Notes: a model not told the origin generated them from the sequence alone. A DNA stretch of 64,000 bases from Microbacterium sp. 4R-513 (GCF_011046485.1 NZ_CP049256.1:1736001-1800000); one strand, 5' to 3'; positions 9,433 to 17,445 are shown, counted from the stretch's first letter. A program made the numbers and translations.

Positions 9433-10026
9433 TCAGGACGCGGGCACCAGCACCCGGTCGATCGTGTGGATGACGCCGTTCGACGCCTGGATGTTGATCT
9501 TCCACAGCACGAGCCGGGGGTCGGTGAGCGACGGCGTCTCGTCACGCAGCGTGATGAGGCGCGGCCGCACCGTCCCGCCGTTGGCCATCGTGAGCGAGCC
9601 CGCCGAGAGGACGCGAAGGGGTCCGAGCTTCTGGCCCGCGACGACGTGGTACAGCAGGATGTTCTTGATCTGGTCGACCGAGAACGTGGTCGTGATGGCG
9701 GTGAGGGCATCCGCCTCGGATGCCGGAGCCGAACCGGTGAGGTCCTGCACGAGCCGCAGGAACGCGCGGTCATTCGGGGCGAACACCGTGAACTGGGTGC
9801 TCGTGTCGGAGAGGGTCGGTGCGAGACCCGTCGCGAGGATGGCCTGCACGAGGATGTCGTAGTCCCACGGGTTGGCGTCGGGCGTTCCGCCGCCCGACGC
9901 GGCGACCGCGACGTCGACGATGGTTCCCGACGGGGCACTGCCGCCCGTTGCGTGGGCGGGAGTGGCGGCGAAGGCCAGCGCGGCCGCCGCGATCGCCGCG
10001 ATGGAGGCGCGGGTGATCTTGTTCAT
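9433..10026 (-). CDS. Secreted fasciclin-domain protein (MPT70/MPT83-like)
   Basis: Exported protein of 197 residues with a signal peptide ending around ATPAHA (about residues 21-26) and a single fasciclin (FAS1) domain: H1-like FTVFAPNDRAF and H2-like ILLYHVVAG at about 127-135. There is no lipobox or transmembrane tail, so it is probably secreted. The start has a strong ribosome site (GAAGGAGATG). It is divergent from a DUF4397-sortase-SigK-RskA operon. In mycobacteria, SigK controls the fasciclin proteins MPT70 and MPT83, so it is probably part of the same regulon. Role: cell-surface adhesion or envelope (inferred). Confidence 0.9.
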   Translation of the reverse strand: MNKITRASIAAIAAAALAFAATPAHATGGSAPSGTIVDVAVAASGGGTPDANPWDYDILVQAILATGLAPTLSDTSTQFTVFAPNDRAFLRLVQDLTGSAPASEADALTAITTTFSVDQIKNILLYHVVAGQKLGPLRVLSAGSLTMANGGTVRPRLITLRDETPSLTDPRLVLWKINIQASNGVIHTIDRVLVPAS

Positions 10027-10075
10027 CGTTCATCTCCTTCGATGGGGGAGGCGCTCGGAACCGTGCGCTGATGAG

Positions 10076-10109
10076 TTCTTCCGGACGGATGCCTCGGGCG
10101 GATGCACTT
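10076..10109 (-). promoter_or_regulatory. Putative SigK-type ECF promoter for the fasciclin gene
   Basis: Read on the minus strand: AAGTGCATCC, 17 bases, then GGAAGAA, about 50 bases before the fasciclin ATG. The same two-block pattern occurs on the plus strand at 10178-10209 facing the sigma-factor operon. Mycobacterial SigK promoters use a CCATCC-type -35, which resembles GCATCC here. Caution: gcatcc is also a very frequent hexamer across this genome. Confidence 0.4.
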
Positions 10110-10177
10110 CGCGAAGAATCCGTTTCCATCACTTCACCTGGGGGCCTCGACAGGCTCATACGACGACTTTTCATGCA

Positions 10178-10209
10178 AGTGCATCCAAAACCGGAGAGGC
10201 CCGGGAAAG
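10178..10209 (+). promoter_or_regulatory. Putative SigK-type ECF promoter for the DUF4397-sortase-sigma operon
   Basis: AAGTGCATCC, 16 bases, then GGGAAAG, about 48 bases before the GTG of the DUF4397 gene. It mirrors the candidate promoter at 10076-10109 on the opposite strand. This would allow autoregulation of the sigma factor. Confidence 0.4.
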
Positions 10210-10256
10210 CACCTTCGAAGGGCGGTGACCGACCGCTCACGATTTGGAGGAAGACA

Positions 10257-11087
10257 GTGCGCAAGACAGCAGCCGCCGGCCTCGCGGTCGGCCTCATCGC
10301 CGCCCTCGGCTTCGCCGCTCCCGCATCTGCGAGCACGAGCGCCTCGGCGCAGCTCTCGGTGCTCCACGGCATCCCCGACACTCCCGTCGACGTCTACGTC
10401 AACGGGGAGCTGACGCTCGACGACTTCCAGCCGGGCGACCTCGCCGGCCCCCTCACGCTCCCCGCCGGCGACTACGAGGTCGCGCTGACGGCACCGGATG
10501 CCGCCGACGCCAGCACTCCGATCCTGGGGCCGGCGACCCTGACGCTCGCCGGCGGCGGCAACTACACCGCCGCCGCGTACCTCAGCGAGGGTGGTGACCC
10601 GTCGCTGAAGCTCTTCCAGAACGACACCGCGACGACGTCGGCCGGACAGGGGCGCCTGACCGTCCGGCACATCGCCGCGGCCCCCGCCGTCGACGTGCTC
10701 GCGGGCGGCACCCCGGTCATCGAAGACCTCACGAACCCGAACGAGGCGACGCTGAACCTGCCGGCCGGCACGGTCTCGGCATCCGTCGCCCTCGCAGGGA
10801 CCACCGATCCGGTTCTCGGACCGACCGACGTGCCGATCCAGGACGGCGTCCTCACGATCGTCTACGCGTGGGGCAGCGCCGAGGACGAGAACCTGGCGCT
10901 CGCCGTCCAGACCGTCACGGTGTCGCACTCGAACCCCGGTGGCGTTCCCTCGGGGACGGCCGGATACCTCGCCCAGCGCGATGCCACGATGTCGTTCATC
11001 GGCCTCGCCGCTGCAGGCGCCCTCGCCATCGCCGCCGCGGCAGCCACCGCAGTGGCGATGCGCCGCCGTCAGGAGGCGCGCCGCTGA
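10257..11087 (+). CDS. DUF4397-domain exported surface protein
   Basis: Exported protein of about 276 residues: signal peptide ending near APASAS (about 22-27), then a DUF4397 region with two related halves (LSVLHGIPDTPVDVYVNG, and LTVRHIAAAPAVDVLAGG about 115 residues later). It ends with a C-terminal hydrophobic helix and an Arg-rich tail (MRRRQEARR). This is cell-wall sorting architecture, but no LPXTG motif is visible ahead of the helix, so it may simply be membrane anchored. The GTG at 10257 is preceded by GGAGGA at a good distance; the longer upstream frame is rejected because the signal peptide starts here. The stop overlaps the sortase start (TGATG). Confidence 0.85.
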   Translation: MRKTAAAGLAVGLIAALGFAAPASASTSASAQLSVLHGIPDTPVDVYVNGELTLDDFQPGDLAGPLTLPAGDYEVALTAPDAADASTPILGPATLTLAGGGNYTAAAYLSEGGDPSLKLFQNDTATTSAGQGRLTVRHIAAAPAVDVLAGGTPVIEDLTNPNEATLNLPAGTVSASVALAGTTDPVLGPTDVPIQDGVLTIVYAWGSAEDENLALAVQTVTVSHSNPGGVPSGTAGYLAQRDATMSFIGLAAAGALAIAAAAATAVAMRRRQEARR

Positions 11088-11752
11088 TGCGCCGGGGCAC
11101 GCCGCGAACACACGGCCGGGACGGGCTGGCGATGGCCACCCTCATCGGCGCGGTGCTCGCGGCGTGCCTCACCGGCTGTTCGACCGCGGGTGCGGGGGTG
11201 TCTGCGACATCCCCGGCGCCATCCACCCCCGCACCCGCACCCCCGCCCACCGCGGTCGTCGACGTCCCGGTCGCCCCGGCGCAGGTCGCGCCGGCTGCCG
11301 CTCCCGTCGCCCCGACCCGCCTCGTCATCGATTCGCTCGGCGTCGACATGCCCGTGACGGACGTCGGTGTCGAGTCCTCCGGGCAGATGCAGCTCCCGGT
11401 GGACCCCGCCGTCGCCGGCTGGTACCGCTACGGTCCGGATGCCGCGGCGACCGCCGGACACATCGTGCTGGCGGCCCACGTCGACGCCGTCGACTATCCG
11501 ATCGGCCCGCTCGCCAACCTGCGCGACGTCGCTGTCGGCTCGCCCGTCGTGGTCACCGCCGCCGACGGCTCGGCGAGGACCTGGACGGTGGAATCCCTCA
11601 CCTACTACGAGAAGGCCGCCCTCCCCACCGCCGAACTCTTCGCCCGGGAGGGCGATCCGGCGCTCGTGATCATCACGTGCGGTGGCCCCTTCGACAGCAC
11701 GACCGGCCATTACCGGGATAACGTGGTCGCCATCGCAAGACCGCAATCATGA
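11087..11752 (+). CDS. Class F sortase
   Basis: Transpeptidase-like enzyme of 221 residues with the sortase catalytic triad: histidine in AAHVD (about 131), cysteine in IITCGG (about 198) and arginine in HYRDNV (about 210). The N-terminus has a membrane segment whose end resembles a lipobox (LTGC, Cys about 31), followed by a Pro/Ala-rich linker of about 40 residues. Class F sortases are typical of actinobacteria and their substrates are mostly unknown. It is coupled to the DUF4397 gene upstream (TGATG) and to the sigma factor downstream (ATGA), so the DUF4397 protein is the natural candidate substrate. Confidence 0.9.
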   Translation: MRRGTPRTHGRDGLAMATLIGAVLAACLTGCSTAGAGVSATSPAPSTPAPAPPPTAVVDVPVAPAQVAPAAAPVAPTRLVIDSLGVDMPVTDVGVESSGQMQLPVDPAVAGWYRYGPDAAATAGHIVLAAHVDAVDYPIGPLANLRDVAVGSPVVVTAADGSARTWTVESLTYYEKAALPTAELFAREGDPALVIITCGGPFDSTTGHYRDNVVAIARPQS

Positions 11753-12342
11753 GAAGCGAGGAGACCGTGGAGCCGGATGCCGCTCCCGATGCCGCGGCGG
11801 ACGCCGAGGCGGATCTCAACGCGCGCTTCGTCGCCGGCGACGAGCAAGCGCTCGCCGAGGTGTACCGGCGCTGGTCGCCGGTGGTCTTCACGCTCGCGCT
11901 CCGCTCGCTGGGCGACCGGGGCGATGCGGAGGACGTCACCCAGCGCACCTTCGTCTCGGCCTGGACCTCGCGGGCGACCTACGACGCGTCGAAAGCCCGC
12001 CTCTCGACCTGGCTCGTCGCGATCGCACGCCGGCGCATCGCCGACACGCACGAGTCACGGGCGAAGATCCGCGCCCTGCAGGCCGAGATGGAGCGGGTCA
12101 CGAGCCCCGACGATCTCATCCGCGAGACCCCAGATCTCTCCGAAACGCTCCTCGTGGCCAACGAGATGCAGCAGCTCGAGCCGGACGCGCAGGTCGTCAT
12201 GCGTCTCGCGTTCTTCGACGACCTGACCCACGAAGAGATCTCGCGCCGGCTCGGCATGCCGCTCGGTACCGTCAAGAGCCACATACGGCGAAGTCTCACC
12301 CGCATGCGCAACCGATTGGAGGTGACTCGTGTCACACCTTGA
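11749..12342 (+). CDS. sigK: ECF RNA polymerase sigma factor, SigK-like
   Basis: Sigma-70-family ECF factor of 197 residues: region 2 (about 27-95, with the RTFVSAWTSRATYD and ARRRIAD stretches) and a region 4 helix-turn-helix (LTHEEISRRLGMPLGTVKSHIRR, about 162-184). The start overlaps the sortase stop as ATGA; a GTG at 11767 is possible. The stop overlaps the anti-sigma gene. The SigK label rests on adjacency to an RskA-type anti-sigma factor and a fasciclin gene, the same linkage seen in mycobacteria (sigK-rskA, mpt70/mpt83), not on a computed phylogeny. Expected to be held at the membrane by the anti-sigma factor. Confidence 0.88.
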   Translation: MRSEETVEPDAAPDAAADAEADLNARFVAGDEQALAEVYRRWSPVVFTLALRSLGDRGDAEDVTQRTFVSAWTSRATYDASKARLSTWLVAIARRRIADTHESRAKIRALQAEMERVTSPDDLIRETPDLSETLLVANEMQQLEPDAQVVMRLAFFDDLTHEEISRRLGMPLGTVKSHIRRSLTRMRNRLEVTRVTP

Positions 12343-13132
12343 CCCCGAACAGCTCGCCCTGATCGCGTTGGGCGAGCCCGTCGCCTCTGCCGCGGAGCGC
12401 GAGCACCTCGCCTCGTGTGACGTCTGCGCCGCCGACGTCGCCGAGATGAGCCATGCCGCCGTCGTCGCGCGATCGACGATGGACGACGCGGAGCTCGAGG
12501 CGCCGCCTGACCGCGTCTGGGCCCGCATCGCCGAGGAGCTTCGGCTGGGCGGCGACGTCACCTCCGACGCCGTCCCTTCGGTGGGCGCTGCCTCGCCCGC
12601 GCCCGCCTCGCCGGTGCCCGCGCAGACGATGACGGATGCCACGCCCCCGGCCGAGGCATCCGTCTCCTCCTCCTCTGCGCGGCCCCGCCGAGGCCGTTGG
12701 TCGCAGCGGGCATGGTGGGCGCTCGCAGCATCCGTCGCCCTCGTCCTCGTGATCGGCGGGGGAGTGTGGGTCGGCCTCGGGTCGCTCGCGCCGACCTCGA
12801 TCGCATCGGCGTCGCTCGAGGCGTTCCCCGACCACCCGAAGGCCGTCGGAACGGCCGAGGTCGACGAGTCCAGGGACGGATCGCGCACGCTCACGGTCAC
12901 GCTGGACGGGGCCGCCTCCTCGGGCGAATACCGCGAGGTGTGGCTCATCCGCAACGACGGCGGAGCGCTCATCAGCCTCGGGGTGCTCGACGGGAAGAAG
13001 GGCTCGTTCCCGATCCCGGAGGGCGTGGACCTCTCGGAGTACGACCTCGTCGACATCTCGTTCGAGCCCGTCGACGGTGACCCGGCGCACTCGGGCGACT
13101 CGATCGTGCGCGGTCAGCTGTCTTTCGCCTGA
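12329..13132 (+). CDS. rskA: Anti-sigma-K factor, RskA-like
   Basis: Membrane anti-sigma factor of 267 residues. The cytoplasmic N-terminus has a zinc anti-sigma motif H-x3-C-x2-C (His about 26, Cys about 30 and 33). A Pro/Ala/Ser linker leads to one transmembrane helix (about 128-150), then an extracytoplasmic RskA domain with the conserved YREVWLIRNDGG and FEPVDGDP. The GTG at 12329 lies inside the sigma gene (14-base overlap), so translation is coupled. It probably sequesters the SigK-like factor until regulated proteolysis; the inducing signal cannot be read from sequence. Confidence 0.9.
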   Translation: MSHLDPEQLALIALGEPVASAAEREHLASCDVCAADVAEMSHAAVVARSTMDDAELEAPPDRVWARIAEELRLGGDVTSDAVPSVGAASPAPASPVPAQTMTDATPPAEASVSSSSARPRRGRWSQRAWWALAASVALVLVIGGGVWVGLGSLAPTSIASASLEAFPDHPKAVGTAEVDESRDGSRTLTVTLDGAASSGEYREVWLIRNDGGALISLGVLDGKKGSFPIPEGVDLSEYDLVDISFEPVDGDPAHSGDSIVRGQLSFA

Positions 13133-13290
13133 GGGCGGCGTTCAGCGGCGCCACAGGGGCGCGTGAGAATATGGACGGGTTTCTGACGAGAATCTGAGTA
13201 CTCGTCCCTCAGGTCGAAGCCGACACCCGCCGTTGAACGACGGCGGGCGTGCGTGGGCTTGAGGGCGTGATCCACCCCGAGAGGACCCGA

Positions 13291-14580
13291 GTGAGCGAGA
13301 CGACCAAGCCTGAGCGCGGCCGTCGCACGGTGGCCCGCCACGGCGCGCTGAAGTCGCCGCATCCGTTCGCGCAGATCATGAAGATCCTCGGGATCGTGAT
13401 CGCCGTCGCGCTTGTCTCGGGAGCCGGCGTCGCGGCCTACGCCGCGATCGACATCACGTCGAACTTCACGAAGGACGCCGTCGAGCTCGAGGGCCAGGCG
13501 TCCGTTCCGCCCGACATCGGCGCGATCGAGGGCGGCGTCAACCTCTTCCTGGCGGGGACGGATGCCTGTGAAGAGGCGTACGCGCAGTACTTCGGCGATC
13601 GCTGCACGGGCAAGGACGCCGAGGGCGAACTGAACGACGTCAACATGCTCGTCCACATCTCGGACAACCCGCGTCGCGTCACGGTCATCTCGTTCCCGCG
13701 CGACCTGATGGTGCCGATCCCCTCCTGCACGAAGGAGGACGGGTCGACGACGTCTGCGATGAGCAAGCAGATGCTCAACTCGGCCTACATGTACGGCGGA
13801 CTGGGATGCGTCGTCAAGACGGTCTCGCAGCTCACCGGGCTCGAGATCCAGTACGCCGCGAAGATCACGTGGGGCGGCGTCATCGAGGTGACGAACGCCG
13901 TCGGCGGCGTGGACGTGTGCCTCGCGAACGGCATCAAGGACCCGTACACCGGAATCAACTGGCCGGCGGGCACGCGGAACATCCAGGGGATCGAGGCACT
14001 GCAGTTCCTCCGCACGCGCCACGGCGTCGGCAACGGCGGTGACCTCGGCCGCATCTCCAACCAGCAGCAGTACATGTCCCGCCTCGCCCGCAAGCTCGTC
14101 AGCGAAGAGGTGCTCTCGAACCCGGCGACGCTCTACAAGCTCGCGACGACGGCGGTCGACAACATCACGCCTTCGCAGAGCCTCACGAACCCGCTGACGC
14201 TCGTGCAGATCGCGCTCGCGGTGAAGAACGTGCCGTTCGACGAGATCGTCTTCATCCAGTACCCCGTGAACGACGATCCGGCCGACGAGAACCGCGTCGT
14301 GCCGAACAAGTCAGCGGCCGATGCGCTGTGGGCGGCCCTTGCGGCGAACCAGCCCATCCAGCTGACCGGAGACGTCAGCCAGGGCGATGGCGTCGTTGTC
14401 GTCCAGCCGACGGATCCCGCCACCGAGCCGACGACGCCGGTGGAGCCCGCGCCCGAAGCCTCGGCGACGCCGGGTGAGACGCCCGCGCCGACCGAGACCG
14501 CGGTCGAGCTCCCGTCGACGATCGCCGGTCAGACTGCCGCGCAGGAGACCTGCTCGAACGGCAACGTCAAGAGCCGCTGA
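13291..14580 (+). CDS. LCP (LytR-CpsA-Psr) family cell-wall glycopolymer ligase
   Basis: Membrane-anchored phosphotransferase of about 429 residues that attaches glycopolymers to peptidoglycan (family knowledge). It has a cytoplasmic basic N-terminus, one transmembrane helix (IMKILGIVIAVALVSGAGVAAYAAI), then an LCP domain with VTVISFPRDLMVPIP and the Arg-containing LQFLRTRHGVGNGGDLGRISNQQQ. The C-terminus is a Pro/Thr/Glu-rich tail of about 60 residues. The GTG at 13291 has GAGAGG about 6 bases upstream; the frame is open to a GTG at 13249, which lacks a ribosome site. Followed by a hairpin. Confidence 0.9.
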   Translation: MSETTKPERGRRTVARHGALKSPHPFAQIMKILGIVIAVALVSGAGVAAYAAIDITSNFTKDAVELEGQASVPPDIGAIEGGVNLFLAGTDACEEAYAQYFGDRCTGKDAEGELNDVNMLVHISDNPRRVTVISFPRDLMVPIPSCTKEDGSTTSAMSKQMLNSAYMYGGLGCVVKTVSQLTGLEIQYAAKITWGGVIEVTNAVGGVDVCLANGIKDPYTGINWPAGTRNIQGIEALQFLRTRHGVGNGGDLGRISNQQQYMSRLARKLVSEEVLSNPATLYKLATTAVDNITPSQSLTNPLTLVQIALAVKNVPFDEIVFIQYPVNDDPADENRVVPNKSAADALWAALAANQPIQLTGDVSQGDGVVVVQPTDPATEPTTPVEPAPEASATPGETPAPTETAVELPSTIAGQTAAQETCSNGNVKSR

Positions 14581-14609
14581 GGCTCGACCCCCCGAAGGAG
14601 TCGAGCCTC
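14579..14609 (+). terminator. Hairpin terminator after the LCP gene
   Basis: Inverted repeat GAGGCTCGAC / GTCGAGCCTC beginning at the LCP stop codon, with an 11-base loop. No T tract. It separates the convergent LCP gene and membrane-protein gene. Confidence 0.65.
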
Positions 14610-14642
14610 GAAGCCGGGGTTATCCGCCTTGCGTTCGGCGGG

Positions 14643-15623
14643 TCACTCCTCGTAGCCGAGGCCCACGCGGTCGACCCGTCGGTGGTAGCGCATGCCCGTG
14701 ATTCCTCCGAGCAGCGCCCCGACGAGGGTGACGACGGCGGCGCCGACAGCGGTCAGGATGCCGGTGAGCGTGAGCTGATCGGACGTGACGGGGATGCGGG
14801 GGAAGCTGTTGAGGCTTCCGAAGATGTCCCACTGGCTGCCCGCGATCGCCGTGATGATCGCGACGACGATGGCGATGATGATCGCCCACAGCCACACGCC
14901 GAGACCCTGCATCAGACCGCTGAAGCGGGCCATGCGGCCGGCGACGTAGCCACCGGCGAAGTAGCCCACGAACAGCACGATCCCGATGACGATCGCCCCG
15001 ATGATGGTGGCGGCGCCCATGTTCTGCTGGGCGGCGTTGGCCGCATCCTCGGCGGTCTGGGGTGAGGTCATGCCGATGGCGCCGCCGATCGCCGCGACGA
15101 CCGCGGTCAGGAGGACGACGAGTCCCATCGCTGTCAGCCATCCGAAGAAGGCCGAGCCGAACTTCATGCCGCCGAAGCGCTCGCGCTCCCGCGCCACGAC
15201 GGCGTCGCTGGCGACCACGGAGCTGGCATCGCCGGCATAGACGGGGCGGCCGTCGACCGTCCGGTCGGTGGCGACGGCGCGGTCAGCGGCGACGGTGCGA
15301 TCGGCGTAGCCGTCACCGTTGGTGTCGATCCGCCGATCGGGGTAGCCGTCCGCGTTCGCGTCGCGGGTCGTGGCGGCGGCCGGGCGGTCGGCGTAGCCGT
15401 CGCCGTTCGTGTCTCGAGGGGTGGCGACCGTGCGATCGGCGTAGCCGTCATCGTCGGTGTCGCGCCGGTCGTATACCGGCTGATCCATCGCGACGGTGCG
15501 GTCAGGGTCGGTGGTGCCCGTGCGGTCGCCGGAGGCGGCGCGCTCGGCTGCCACCGTACGATCGGGATCAGTCTCCCGCGAGACGGGCTCCCGCGGGTCG
15601 GGGGGATTGTGCTCATGCCACAA
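14643..15623 (-). CDS. Multi-pass membrane protein with N-terminal calcium-loop-like repeats
   Basis: About 326 residues. The C-terminal 170 residues form four hydrophobic helices with a GYFAGGYVAGRMARF segment, like the YrzE/TIGR04086 type of small membrane protein. The N-terminal 150 residues are hydrophilic and repetitive: four copies of D-x-N/D-x-D-G-Y-x-D followed by R-T-V-A-type stretches. No signal peptide precedes them. Start unclear: an in-frame stop closes the frame upstream, the first start codon is a TTG at 15623 without a clear ribosome site, and the first ATG is at 15488. Function unknown. Confidence 0.75.
   Translation of the reverse strand: MWHEHNPPDPREPVSRETDPDRTVAAERAASGDRTGTTDPDRTVAMDQPVYDRRDTDDDGYADRTVATPRDTNGDGYADRPAAATTRDANADGYPDRRIDTNGDGYADRTVAADRAVATDRTVDGRPVYAGDASSVVASDAVVARERERFGGMKFGSAFFGWLTAMGLVVLLTAVVAAIGGAIGMTSPQTAEDAANAAQQNMGAATIIGAIVIGIVLFVGYFAGGYVAGRMARFSGLMQGLGVWLWAIIIAIVVAIITAIAGSQWDIFGSLNSFPRIPVTSDQLTLTGILTAVGAAVVTLVGALLGGITGMRYHRRVDRVGLGYEE
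15300..15464 (-). repeat. DxNxDG-type tandem repeats inside a membrane protein
   Basis: Four imperfect units encoding DTNGDGYAD, DANADGYPD, DTNGDGYAD and DTDDDGYAD, at 36-51 base spacing. The pattern matches the metal loop of dockerin/thrombospondin-3-like calcium sites, which are normally extracellular. Confidence 0.75.
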
Positions 15624-15737
15624 AGCCTGGCCGCCGGGCGCCCGGCAGACACTGGGGTTGTCAGCGGGGGCTCATCGTCGTACTCTCTGGCGCGGCATCC
15701 CTTCTCGTTTAGCGTTTTCGTCTCGCGACCCGGCGTT

Positions 15738-15766
15738 TTCTGGCATCGCCGCGGGCAGGTTATGAT
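15738..15766 (+). promoter_or_regulatory. Probable promoter of tRNA-Ser(GCU)
   Basis: A TATGAT -10 hexamer at 15761-15766 with a TTCTGG-like -35 17 bases upstream; the tRNA starts 35 bases after the -10. It is the only close -10 match in the 177-base gap before the tRNA. Confidence 0.45.
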
Positions 15767-15800
15767 TGCTGGGCGCATCCTCGCTTCGGCACGGATGCCT

Positions 15801-15889
15801 GGAGACGTCGCATAGTCAGGCCTAGTGCACCACCCTGCTAAGGTGGAGTCCCCTTACGGGGACCGAGGGTTCAAATCCCTCCGTCTCCG
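15801..15889 (+). tRNA. tRNA-Ser(GCU), integration target
   Basis: Full-length serine tRNA: acceptor GGAGACG / CGTCTCC, three-base D stem, anticodon stem-loop CCACCCTGCTAAGGTGG giving anticodon GCU, long variable arm GTCCCC-TTAC-GGGGAC, and T arm GAGGGTTCAAATCCCTC. CCA is not encoded. Copies of its 3' part from the anticodon loop on recur at 32273, 38768, 50111 (T arm to 3' end only) and 54702, so it is the attB end of a stacked island array. Confidence 0.95.
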
Positions 15890-15991
15890 CGTGAAAACCC
15901 CCGGTAAATGGGGTTTTCTTTTGCAGCGAGCCGCATCTCGAACTGTGTGTGGAGTGCGTGGAGAGGACTGAGTGCGAACCGCCGGTTCGCC
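15833..15991 (+). repeat. Attachment repeat R1: tRNA 3' part plus right arm
   Basis: 159 bases from the anticodon loop (CCCTGCTAAGG) through the tRNA end and about 100 bases beyond. It recurs at 32273-32432 with one substitution (TTACGGGG to TCACGGGG) and one extra T in a T run. The near identity marks the two ends of the first module as its attachment sites. Confidence 0.9.
15894..15923 (+). terminator. Rho-independent terminator after tRNA-Ser(GCU)
   Basis: Stem AAAACCCC / GGGGTTTT followed by CTTTT. The same hairpin style follows every downstream tRNA fragment (32336, 38828, 50150, 54762), so it moves with the attachment site. Confidence 0.8.
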
Positions 15992-16073
15992 TCGGTTCGA
16001 GTCCGGTACGCGAAAAGGCGTCTCGAGTCTGGATGCAGGCGGCGAATGCCTGGTCAGAGGTAGGTTCTCCGTC

Positions 16074-16106
16074 GCGGTGCTCCACCTGATCGAGGTGGAG
16101 CACCGC
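16074..16106. repeat. Perfect inverted repeat in the module 1 left end
   Basis: GCGGTGCTCCACCT / AGGTGGAGCACCGC with a 5-base loop, inside the 341-base stretch 15890-16230, which holds no gene. Weaker forms with an AGGTGGAG or CAGTGGAG core lie at a similar distance after the tRNA fragments at 32273 and 54702. It may be a terminator for the minus-strand manA gene or part of a recombination arm. Confidence 0.6.
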
Positions 16107-16230
16107 CGCTGCATTGGGGCCTCCACGGCGTTCGACTTGTCCACTGGCTGAACTGCCGCGGGCGCCATCTCGTCGTCTGGCGCGAACGCGACGGCTGGCG
16201 CCATTCATGAACGCCTGCGAGCGGTCTCGG

Positions 16231-17445
16231 TCAGTGCTGCGCGGCGGGGTCTGGGCTCGTGACCGCGAGCCAGAGCAGGCCGGAGCCATGCACCGTCAGC
16301 GGGGACTCATCTGGCGAGATGAAGCCAGCGCCACCGCGGGGGAGGGTGAGCGAGGCGTCTGACGACTCCAGGGTCACGTCCGCTCCCTCGACGAGCGCGA
16401 GGGCGGCTCCCGTGAGAGGGATCTCCAGGCCGGGCTGGGCCGAGTCTGCGGCCCACAGGGCGAAGGGCGCTGGAGGTTCGTACGCGACGAGGCCGGGGGC
16501 TACGCGCCTGGCTTCGAGCAGCTCGGGAGGCTGCTGCTCGAAGGAGAGCAATCGAAGCAACTCGAGGGTGTCGATGTGTTTAGGGGTCAAGCCGCCCCGC
16601 ACCACGTTATCGCTGGCGATCATGAGCTCCACACCGACGCCGCTGAGGTACGCGTGGAGCATCCCGGCGGGAGCGAAGAGCGCCTGTCCGCGCTGGAGCG
16701 ACACGCGATTCATCACCAGCGCTACGACGATTCCGGGATCGCCCGGGTAGTGAGTCGCGATCTCGCGAACAGTTGCCCACGACGGAGCCGACGGCGAGGT
16801 CGCAGTTGCCTCCTTCTGCGCGAACGACTCGACGGAGACCGCACATTCAGCTGCCTCAGGCGCGCCGGAGAGCAACCATGCGAGGGCGTCGCCGATACGC
16901 GTCGGGTCGGCGAGGATCTCTCGCAGGGCGCGAGTGGCCGGCACGTCATGCTCCTCGAGTTCGGCCATTATCGCGGCAACCTCGTCCGCTGGTCGGAACC
17001 CGCAGAGCGCATCGAAGCGCCGGCTCACGGCGACGATGATCTCGGGCTTCGGGAACGGATCCTTGTAGTTGCGCGCGGGATCATCGACCGGGATCCCGCG
17101 CGCGTTCTCATCCTCGAATCCGGCGCGTGCCTGTTCGAGCGTGGGGTGCACCTGGAGCGAGAGCGGGGACTCCGCGGAGAGGAGCTTGAGCAGGATCGGG
17201 AGACCTGCGGCCGCGGCATCCGCTCCCGCCAGATGAGGGTGCGCGTGCAACCAATCCGAGAGCGTTGGGTGGCGTTCTTCGCGGTCGGGTGCGACGCGCA
17301 CCGCGCGAGCCGGCGACCCCGCATGAGTGCCGAGCCACAGCTCGGCCTGGGGGCGCCCATCGGGCTCGATGCCTAGGAACTCCGGGATGCCGGTGGTCGA
17401 TCCCCACGAATAGTCGCGCGGCGTGTTGGCCAATTCGATGATCAT
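16231..17445 (-). CDS. manA: Mannose-6-phosphate isomerase, class I
   Basis: Zinc-dependent phosphomannose isomerase (mannose-6-P to fructose-6-P), about 404 residues, the usual class I length. The family start TPRDYSWGS is clear; the zinc-binding LSLQVHPTLEQARAGF and the later ALFAPAGMLHAYLSGVGVELMIASDNVVRGGLTPKHID block are intact. The ATG at 17445 has GAGAGGA upstream; the open frame extends 20 codons further but no ribosome site is there. It is divergent from a LacI gene across a palindromic operator. Within a mannan module it would feed mannose into glycolysis. Confidence 0.95.
   Translation of the reverse strand: MIIELANTPRDYSWGSTTGIPEFLGIEPDGRPQAELWLGTHAGSPARAVRVAPDREERHPTLSDWLHAHPHLAGADAAAAGLPILLKLLSAESPLSLQVHPTLEQARAGFEDENARGIPVDDPARNYKDPFPKPEIIVAVSRRFDALCGFRPADEVAAIMAELEEHDVPATRALREILADPTRIGDALAWLLSGAPEAAECAVSVESFAQKEATATSPSAPSWATVREIATHYPGDPGIVVALVMNRVSLQRGQALFAPAGMLHAYLSGVGVELMIASDNVVRGGLTPKHIDTLELLRLLSFEQQPPELLEARRVAPGLVAYEPPAPFALWAADSAQPGLEIPLTGAALALVEGADVTLESSDASLTLPRGGAGFISPDESPLTVHGSGLLWLAVTSPDPAAQH

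Noticed and set aside
9770-10381. Minus-strand frame across the fasciclin/DUF4397 gap
   Set aside because: It crosses both candidate promoters and shadows the fasciclin gene; no coding signature.
15822-16289. Minus-strand frames across the tRNA fragments (also at 32091, 38789 and 50128) encoding FEPSVPVRG-like peptides
   Set aside because: Antisense translation of the tRNA-Ser T arm, a well-known annotation artefact that recurs at each fragment.
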